From positions 1 to 28,341 of the forward strand of contig CAYWIE010000031.1 of the NCBI GenBank assembly GCA_964458275.1: 28,341 nucleotides of DNA, in the 5' to 3' direction. The translations under genes were made by a program, and so were the position numbers. The DNA is from HGM04593 sp964458275. Lineage in GTDB: Bacteria; Bacteroidota; Bacteroidia; Bacteroidales; Bacteroidaceae. Every line of letters begins with the position of its first letter. Within the stretch, counting starts at the first letter, position 1. Positions 23,451 to 28,341 of the stretch are shown piece by piece. Under the pieces are notes generated by a model. The model was given only the letters and a program-made list of their open reading frames with translations, was not told the DNA's origin and did no database searches.

Positions 23451-24335
23451 ATGCACAAAGCAGGTTTTGTAAACATCGTAGGCAACCCCAACGTAGGAAA
23501 ATCGACATTGATGAACCTACTTGTAGGCGAGCGCATATCCATCGCCACATTCAAGGCACAGACCACGCGCCACCGCATAATGGGTATCCTCAACACCGAC
23601 GAGGCGCAGATAGTCTTCTCGGACACCCCCGGCGTACTCAAGCCCAACTATAAACTTCAGGAAGCAATGTTGCGCTTTTCGCGCTCCGCACTTCGCGATG
23701 CAGATATTCTGCTATACGTTACAGACATGATAGAGACCCCTGAAAAGAATATGGAATTCATAGAGGAGGTCAACAAGCTCGACGTACCGGTGCTGGTCCT
23801 TATAAACAAGATAGACCTGAGCAACCAGACAGAACTCACAAAAAGAGTAGAACAACTGCACGAACTGCTGCCCAAAGCCGAAATACTCCCAATCTCGGCA
23901 CTCGCAAAATTCAATGTAGATGTTGTGCTGAAAAGGATAATGCAGCTGCTTCCCGACAGCCCGCCCTACTTCGACAAGGACCAGCTGACCGACAAGCCTG
24001 CCCGCTTCTTTGTAACAGAAATAATAAGAGAGAAAATCCTTCTCCACTACGACAAGGAGATACCATACGTGGTAGAAGCAGCCGTAGAGCTCTTCAAAGA
24101 GACCGACAGCAGCATATACATAAGCGCAAACATATATGTTGAACGCGACTCGCAGAAGGGTATCATCATCGGGCACGAAGGCTCTGCACTGAAAAAGGTA
24201 GCCACCGAAGCCCGCAGAGAACTCGAAAAGTTCTTCGACAAAAAGATATATATAGAATTACTTGTGAAAGTAAACAAGGACTGGCGCAATTCGGACAGGA
24301 AGCTGCGCATGTTCGGTTACAACCAAAAGGACTGA
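23451..24335 (+). CDS. era: GTPase Era
   Basis: Era binds GTP and the 3' end of 16S rRNA during 30S maturation. It has 294 residues from ATG 23451 (MHKAGFVNIVGNPNVGKS); an upstream in-frame ATG at 23391 lies in the hairpin-linked leader and adds an unrelated tail. Motifs: G1 GNPNVGKS (11-18), G2 TTRHR (38-42), G3 DTPG (58-61), G4 NKID in 'VLVLINKIDL', and a C-terminal KH domain with 'GIIIGHEGSALKKVATEARRELEKFF'. Its TGA stop coincides with the left copy of the 3-bp target duplication of a MITE-like insertion, so 3' sequence context was altered after divergence. Confidence 0.97.
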   Translation: MHKAGFVNIVGNPNVGKSTLMNLLVGERISIATFKAQTTRHRIMGILNTDEAQIVFSDTPGVLKPNYKLQEAMLRFSRSALRDADILLYVTDMIETPEKNMEFIEEVNKLDVPVLVLINKIDLSNQTELTKRVEQLHELLPKAEILPISALAKFNVDVVLKRIMQLLPDSPPYFDKDQLTDKPARFFVTEIIREKILLHYDKEIPYVVEAAVELFKETDSSIYISANIYVERDSQKGIIIGHEGSALKKVATEARRELEKFFDKKIYIELLVKVNKDWRNSDRKLRMFGYNQKD

Positions 24336-24525
24336 GAAGCTGTTTAAATTTTATTTCGGAATTATTTGAGAGCTATTTTAGAATAGTTTTTCTCTGTTGT
24401 CTTGCAGGGAATAGCGGGCTATTTCCAAAAGACAAGAAAGAAAAGATGCCTAAAAATAGACTCAAAGAAGCCGAAACCAGCTTCGCAATGATAGAAATAT
24501 TTTCCAACAAGATTTAAACAGCTTC
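24336..24525. mobile_element. 190-bp MITE-like insertion between era and der
   Basis: The element is bounded by 14-bp perfect terminal inverted repeats: GAAGCTGTTTAAAT (24336-24349) and its exact complement ATTTAAACAGCTTC (24512-24525). It is flanked on both sides by TGA (24333-24335, the era stop, and 24526-24528), a likely 3-bp target duplication of TNA form. Removing it leaves the era TGA 4 bases before the der ATG, a typical operon spacing. It encodes no significant protein and has small internal hairpins, for example AATAGC/GCTATT. The 3-bp TNA target recalls IS1031-type IS5-family elements, but that is inference. It is a non-autonomous element mobilised in trans if this reading is right. 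Confidence 0.75.
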
Positions 24526-24532
24526 TGAAAAT

Positions 24533-25846
24533 ATGGCAAACATGGTAGCAATCGTGGGTCGTCCCAACGTAGGAAAATCGACCCTCTTCAATCGTCTCAC
24601 CGAGACAAGACAAGCAATAATCTCGGACGAAGCCGGCACCACACGCGACCGTCAATACGGCAAATGTCAGTGGGGCGGCAAAGAATTTTCGGTAGTAGAC
24701 ACAGGCGGTTGGGTAGTAAACTCAGACGACATATTCGAAGGCGAGATCAGGAAACAGGTAACAATGGCTATGGACGAAGCAGATGTCATACTCTTCGTTG
24801 TAGACACACAGAACGGTCTCACAGACCTCGACAGTGAAATGGCATCCATGTTGCGCCGTTCGGAGAAACCCGTCATTGTGGTAGCCAACAAAGTAGACAA
24901 CTACGACATACAATACTATGCCGCCGAGTTCTATGCAATGGGTCTCGACGAAATGTACTGCATCTCGGCAGTCAACGGCAGCGGAACAGGCGACCTCCTC
25001 GATGCAGTCGTATCAAAGTTCCGCAAGGATGCCGAAGAGATTGTCGAAGAGAACATCCCCAAATTTGCCGTAGTAGGCCGCCCCAATGCAGGCAAAAGTT
25101 CTATCGTCAATGTTTTTCTCGGCACAGACCGCAACATAGTCACTGACATTGCCGGCACCACACGCGACTCCATCCTCACCCGATACAACAAGTTCGGACT
25201 CGACTTCTACCTTGTAGACACAGCCGGAATAAGAAAAAAGAACAAGGTATCCGAAGACATCGAATACTACTCTGTGCTGCGTTCGATACGCGCCATAGAG
25301 AACTCCGACGTCTGCATCCTCATGCTCGACGCCACACGCGGAATAGAAAGCCAGGACCTCAACATATTCTCAATCATACAACGCAACCAGAAAGGCGTGG
25401 TGGTTGTAGTAAACAAATGGGACCTCGTGGAAGACAAGTCGGACAAGGTAATGAAGTTCTTCGAAAACTCCATAAGATCAAGGGTTGCACCTTTTACAGA
25501 CTTCCCCATCATCTTCACCTCGGCAATCACCAAGCAGCGCGTGTTCAAAGTGCTTGAACTGGCAAAAGAGGTTTACTGCAATTCCAAGAACAGAGTCTCA
25601 ACCGCAAAGCTCAACGAAGAGATGCTGCCACTGATAGAGGCCTACCCGCCCCCTTCAACAAAAGGCAAATACATCAAGATAAAATACTGCATGCAGCTGC
25701 CCGATGTACGAGTGCCATCGTTCATCTTCTTTGCCAACTTGCCGCAGTATGTAAAGGAGCCCTACAAGCGTTTCCTCGAAAACAAGATACGCGAAAAGTG
25801 GAATTTCACAGGCGTACCAATGAATATATATATAAGACAGAAATAG
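24533..25846 (+). CDS. der: Ribosome biogenesis GTPase Der (EngA)
   Basis: A double-GTPase acting in late 50S assembly. The 437-residue protein has two G domains in tandem: GD1 with G1 GRPNVGKS (9-16), 'GTTRDRQYG' and 'DTGGW', then NKVD; GD2 with G1 GRPNAGKS (about 182-189), 'GTTRDSI', DTAG and NKWD. A C-terminal KH-like domain follows from about 350, with the conserved 'YCMQLPDVRVPSFIFFAN' and an ending 'NFTGVPMNIYIRQK' typical of Der. The start ATG 24533 lies only 4 bases after the right TGA of the MITE-like element, so its ribosome binding region now comes from inside that insertion. Confidence 0.97.
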   Translation: MANMVAIVGRPNVGKSTLFNRLTETRQAIISDEAGTTRDRQYGKCQWGGKEFSVVDTGGWVVNSDDIFEGEIRKQVTMAMDEADVILFVVDTQNGLTDLDSEMASMLRRSEKPVIVVANKVDNYDIQYYAAEFYAMGLDEMYCISAVNGSGTGDLLDAVVSKFRKDAEEIVEENIPKFAVVGRPNAGKSSIVNVFLGTDRNIVTDIAGTTRDSILTRYNKFGLDFYLVDTAGIRKKNKVSEDIEYYSVLRSIRAIENSDVCILMLDATRGIESQDLNIFSIIQRNQKGVVVVVNKWDLVEDKSDKVMKFFENSIRSRVAPFTDFPIIFTSAITKQRVFKVLELAKEVYCNSKNRVSTAKLNEEMLPLIEAYPPPSTKGKYIKIKYCMQLPDVRVPSFIFFANLPQYVKEPYKRFLENKIREKWNFTGVPMNIYIRQK

Positions 25847-25855
25847 CCTTAAAGC

Positions 25856-25906
25856 AACGCAATGAGCGCGTATCAAAAACTTTTTTTGATACGCGCTCAT
25901 TGCGTT
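25856..25906. terminator. 24-bp perfect hairpin between convergent der and the ThuA-like gene
   Basis: Arms 25856-25879 and 25883-25906 are exact complements with a 3-base loop (CTT). The right arm ends on the first base of the ThuA-like gene's stop codon. T-rich runs lie within the arms next to the loop, and no T tract follows. It is likely a bidirectional terminator or end-protecting structure for the two converging transcripts. Confidence 0.75.
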
Positions 25907-26832
25907 TATTCCTTGTCCCGTTTCTCCCCATAGTCCTTTCTCAGAGAAACGGCTTGCCCGGTGGGAAAATCCGACGGCACCGGCTGCGTTACCTTTCCTG
26001 TTGCCGCCCATTCAGCTCCGCGCAAGAGAAGCGTCTGGAAGCCGGCACACTGCATGGCAGGATTATCATCCATTGTCGGTCCGCAATGGCCTAACATTAT
26101 ATGGAATATGCGCGCTCTGCCATAATCCACCGTGAAGACCAAAGGCTCTTCGCGTCCCGAACCGCCGGTAGCCCTATCGGCTGCTCCGGTATACAAAAGG
26201 TCCTTCATGTTGGCAGGACCGCGCATGCGATCGTACATCTCATCCTTGGCATGCATCCAATTATCGGGCAAGCCATCAGTTACAGGGTGGGCAGCATTGC
26301 GGCAGTGCATGGGATACTCCCTTTGCATTCCATGTGAGCCACCGCCTCCCGGAGAGTAATCGAGTACGGGCTCACCATCCTTGATATAGTAGTAAGGTCC
26401 CGACTTTTCATTCCGCCCCTCCCAGCCGCCGAGCGCTATAATCTTGTTGAATTCTGCCCAATCGGCAAAAGCGTTGTCGGCTGCGTGGTATATGACAACC
26501 CCACCGCCCTTCTGCACATATTCAAGAAATGCTCTGTCGGTGTCCTCACTCCAACGGTCGCCGTTGTAGTCAAGAACAACAACGTCATACTTGTCGAATT
26601 GCGGAGAGAAACTGCTCATATCTCCACCGGCAGGAGGCGTCAGCGCTATCTCCGTCGCAAACATTCGGGAATTATCCAATATCTTCTTGATTGCCAAATG
26701 GCTGACTTCCCAATTATGATTGTTCTGTCCGGAAATCACAAGTGCCTTAACCGGCTTCGGTGCGGTGCAGGCAAAAAGCATGGAAACGAGAATTACAACC
26801 GGTATGTATATTATCTTTCTGAAGTTTTTCAT
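25906..26832 (-). CDS. ThuA-domain lipoprotein
   Basis: The 308-residue protein has a lipoprotein signal (KNFRK, hydrophobic stretch, lipobox MLFAC with Cys22) and a ThuA/class-I glutamine-amidotransferase-like domain. Seen motifs: 'ALVISGQNNHNWEVS' at the start of the fold, 'DVVVLDYNGD', 'GGGVVIYHAADNAFADW' (ThuA hallmark, His in a YHAA block), 'AAHPVTDGLP' and a C-terminal 'YGRARIFHIMLGH' block. ThuA proteins are tied to trehalose or sugar metabolism in rhizobia. In Bacteroidetes they are secreted, sugar-linked and of unproven activity. It stands alone, convergent with der. No SusCD genes are nearby. Confidence 0.88.
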   Translation of the reverse strand: MKNFRKIIYIPVVILVSMLFACTAPKPVKALVISGQNNHNWEVSHLAIKKILDNSRMFATEIALTPPAGGDMSSFSPQFDKYDVVVLDYNGDRWSEDTDRAFLEYVQKGGGVVIYHAADNAFADWAEFNKIIALGGWEGRNEKSGPYYYIKDGEPVLDYSPGGGGSHGMQREYPMHCRNAAHPVTDGLPDNWMHAKDEMYDRMRGPANMKDLLYTGAADRATGGSGREEPLVFTVDYGRARIFHIMLGHCGPTMDDNPAMQCAGFQTLLLRGAEWAATGKVTQPVPSDFPTGQAVSLRKDYGEKRDKE

Positions 26833-26854
26833 AGGATCATATTATCAAGCTACT

Positions 26855-26968
26855 TTAAAAAGGCTACCCCGTGGAAATATTGCCAAGATTGAGAATGTCG
26901 GCATATCTACGGTTATGCGATTAAGAAAGAGTTTTGTGAGCAAACAAGTATCCCCAGAACAACCTTAA
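26855..26968 (+). pseudogene. Possible remnant encoding a helix-turn-helix-like segment
   Basis: Between the ThuA-like and Abi genes, the plus strand translates as ...RGNIAKIENVGISTVMRLRKSF... and stops at 26968. This resembles the helix-turn-helix of a transposase or regulator. There is no start codon of its own with a ribosome binding site. It may be the broken end of a lost gene or chance; the rest of 26833-27007 holds nothing I can identify. Confidence 0.25.
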
Positions 26969-27007
26969 TTCATATAGGCGATTCAGAGGAATCTATTTTT
27001 ATTCTTT

Positions 27008-27913
27008 TTATGCCTTCCAGAGAGGTTCCATTTCCCAACCATCTGGAAAGCCAAGTGCCTTTAGATCTATTTCTGGGAATTTAACAAATAACCATTGAAG
27101 TTTTGCTAACATATCATTTCCGGGAGAAACAACGTCTAAAAAATACTTTATTATACATATGTTCAAATAGATTCGCAAAGAATCAGCAGCTATAGTTATC
27201 CAAGGACGGTTAATACGATTGGGATTTGCTGCACGAATTGTATTTTGTTTGTTCCATATACGAGCATGATGACAGCATGAATTCCTTGTTAATGTTACAA
27301 TAGTAAGCCAAGATTCAAACGGTTCTATTTGCAAACCAAATGCTTTAGATACACGTTTCTTTATCTTTTTGTCCTTGATATTGCTATATATGTTCGTAAT
27401 AATACCAAAAGGAAGTATTTCGGAAAGTATCCAGGCCGGAGGGTATGGAGCTGAATATGTCTTTTTAAAGTGTACAATAAACTCTTCTCTCGACTTCCGC
27501 AATTCTGCGTCTATCAATTGTATGGTTTTTGTAAATTTCACGCAGTCTGTAAAATAAGCATCATCTGTCATCCAAAATGGATTACCTGTTATTTCGCAAC
27601 ATATGTTAGCAACAGTACTACGAACTGCTACTTCTATTTTCTCAATCTCGTTAAACAGAAGTAATCTTAACTTTTTGTCAAAACGATATAGCATCATTAC
27701 TTTATCAAAAGAGGCGTTGCGCTTGTATTTGTTCAGCTCCTTTGGTACACAAAGAAACGGATGCATATATGCCGACAACCTATAATAACCAATGCGTTCA
27801 ATATAGTGTTCTGCCTTGTACGTATCAGAAATGTGCAATCCTCTTGATTGTAGCAAAGAGACGATGTCGTGTGGATTTGAATAGCTTTTGCTGAATGGAA
27901 TAGTTGTAGCCAT
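27008..27913 (-). CDS. Abi_2 (AbiD/AbiF-type) abortive-infection HEPN protein
   Basis: The 301-residue protein belongs to the Abi_2 family (AbiD/AbiF phage-defence proteins). The N-terminal hallmark is 'YIERIGYYRLSAYMHPF' (37-53), followed by 'FDKVMMLYRFDKKLRLLLFNEIEKIEVAVRS'. A HEPN-type RxxxxH motif is R210-N-S-C-C-H215, followed by HARIWN. The equivalent earlier site is R98xxxxN103, where many relatives have His, so one of the two HEPN motifs may be altered. I chose ATG 27913 over 28045 because a Bacteroidetes promoter lies at 27985-28015. It is clearly AT-richer than the flanking genes, suggesting horizontal gain, and is bordered by a mobile-element end. Activity and trigger are not known. 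Confidence 0.85.
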   Translation of the reverse strand: MATTIPFSKSYSNPHDIVSLLQSRGLHISDTYKAEHYIERIGYYRLSAYMHPFLCVPKELNKYKRNASFDKVMMLYRFDKKLRLLLFNEIEKIEVAVRSTVANICCEITGNPFWMTDDAYFTDCVKFTKTIQLIDAELRKSREEFIVHFKKTYSAPYPPAWILSEILPFGIITNIYSNIKDKKIKKRVSKAFGLQIEPFESWLTIVTLTRNSCCHHARIWNKQNTIRAANPNRINRPWITIAADSLRIYLNICIIKYFLDVVSPGNDMLAKLQWLFVKFPEIDLKALGFPDGWEMEPLWKA

Positions 27914-27984
27914 CTGCCGTGTATAAAAATAAAACGACCCGCACATTTGAGCATCGTTGAGAGGCTTGGCGGGTTCTAGTGCTG

Positions 27985-28015
27985 CAAAAATAGTACAAAA
28001 AAGAGACGCTTGCAA
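27985..28015 (-). promoter_or_regulatory. Promoter of the Abi_2 gene
   Basis: On the minus strand TTG (28013-28015), a 20-base spacer and TATTTTTG (27985-27992) give a near-ideal Bacteroidetes promoter. Transcripts would start near 27978, with a leader of about 65 bases containing an ACCCGC/GCGGGT hairpin (27937-27942 with 27969-27974). This rules out the upstream ATG at 28045. Confidence 0.7.
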
Positions 28016-28058
28016 TAGTTTGCTCAAAAAACATTGTATAATCAATATGGAATACTTA

Positions 28059-28080
28059 GAAGCTTTTTAAATTTTATTTT
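28059..28080 (+). repeat. Second terminal end related to the era-der element
   Basis: From 28059 the sequence GAAGCTTTTTAAATTTTATT matches the left end of the 24336 element at 20 of 21 positions (mismatch at base 7), preceded by TTA (28056-28058), again of TNA form. The interior then differs. The other end is not in the window. Confidence 0.6.
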
Positions 28081-28341
28081 GACAAGATAGGCTCAATCGA
28101 CGCCAAACCTCTGCCATACAAACTTGCTTGATATGGCTGAGGTGAGAAGGAAATAAACTCCGTTAAAAAACCGAAACGAAGCCGCATATATAGGTAGTGT
28201 AAATTAAACTGTGTCAAGTAAAGAATTTATTAACTTTACAGACACATTTTATTTTACAGTCTCAATATATAGAAAACTTTTTCAATAAAAAATTACGGTT
28301 CTCGGAGCAAAAAAGGTGAACTTATGCGTTTTGAACTGAGC
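28081..28341. other. Gene-free right edge with hairpin and IS-like end
   Basis: No complete gene is visible from 27914 to 28341. Contents: the Abi promoter and leader, the repeat end at 28059, and an imperfect hairpin (CCTCTGCCATA with TATGGCTGAGG, one mismatch, about 28108-28143). There is also an IS-end-like stretch GTGTAAATTAAACTGTGTC near 28196, then AT-rich sequence with a -7-like TAACTTTA (28231-28238). An ATG at 28324 (MRFELS...) after a purine-rich AAAAAAGGTGA could begin a plus-strand gene running off the window. Confidence 0.4.

Noticed and set aside
1..28341. CRISPR arrays, tRNA or rRNA genes
   Set aside because: No regularly spaced repeats, and no cloverleaf or ribosomal sequence recognised by eye on either strand.

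Overview
The window is a chromosomal segment of a Bacteroidales bacterium (Bacteroides/Prevotella-like; the genus cannot be fixed from sequence alone). Four things point there. Many promoters carry the Bacteroidetes -7 box TAnnTTTG, some with a TTG/TTTG -33 box 19-23 bases upstream. Shine-Dalgarno sequences are weak. The gene order ftsX - DUF3098 - uppP - truB - queA - folK is typical of the order, as is DUF177 - rpmF - era - der. The three-subunit fumarate reductase/succinate dehydrogenase is of the Bacteroidetes type. Catalase, pyruvate formate-lyase and fumarate reductase together suggest an aerotolerant anaerobe. A run of 10 Ns inside frdA shows this is a draft or metagenome scaffold.

Layout. 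1-1720: minus-strand folP-cdaA pair (folate synthesis, c-di-AMP synthesis). 1797-2797: a small PqqD-like protein followed by a PrsW-like intramembrane protease. 2852-4312: secreted sialate O-acetylesterase, convergent with catalase (4366-5886, minus). 6077-9103: pflB and pflA, separated by an internal terminator. 9279-10208: two AT-rich minus-strand genes of unknown function, one a lipoprotein. 10462-13915: frdCAB operon, minus, with the assembly gap in frdA. 14074-15729: tilS and a PspC-domain protein, minus. 15914-22377: a long plus-strand run with methyltransferase, ftsX, DUF3098, uppP, truB, queA, folK and a histidine kinase. 22554-25846: DUF177 (YceD), rpmF, era and der, devoted to ribosome assembly. 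25906-26832: ThuA-like lipoprotein, convergent with der. 27008-27913: an AT-rich Abi_2/AbiF-type HEPN protein on the minus strand. 27914-28341: mobile-element ends and leader sequence, with no complete gene.

Most of the window is housekeeping: folate (folP, folK), envelope precursor recycling (uppP), division (ftsX), tRNA modification (tilS, truB, queA), ribosome assembly (era, der, L32, DUF177) and anaerobic energy metabolism (pfl, frd).

The most interesting accessory signals are: (1) a 190-bp MITE-like insertion between era and der, with 14-bp perfect terminal inverted repeats and a TGA target duplication that is also the era stop codon, plus a related end at 28059; (2) the Abi_2/HEPN gene with its structured upstream region; (3) the PqqD/PrsW pair; (4) the apparent absence of fabH between rpmF and era; and (5) two exact in-register tandem duplications, in truB and across the start codon of the DUF3098 gene.
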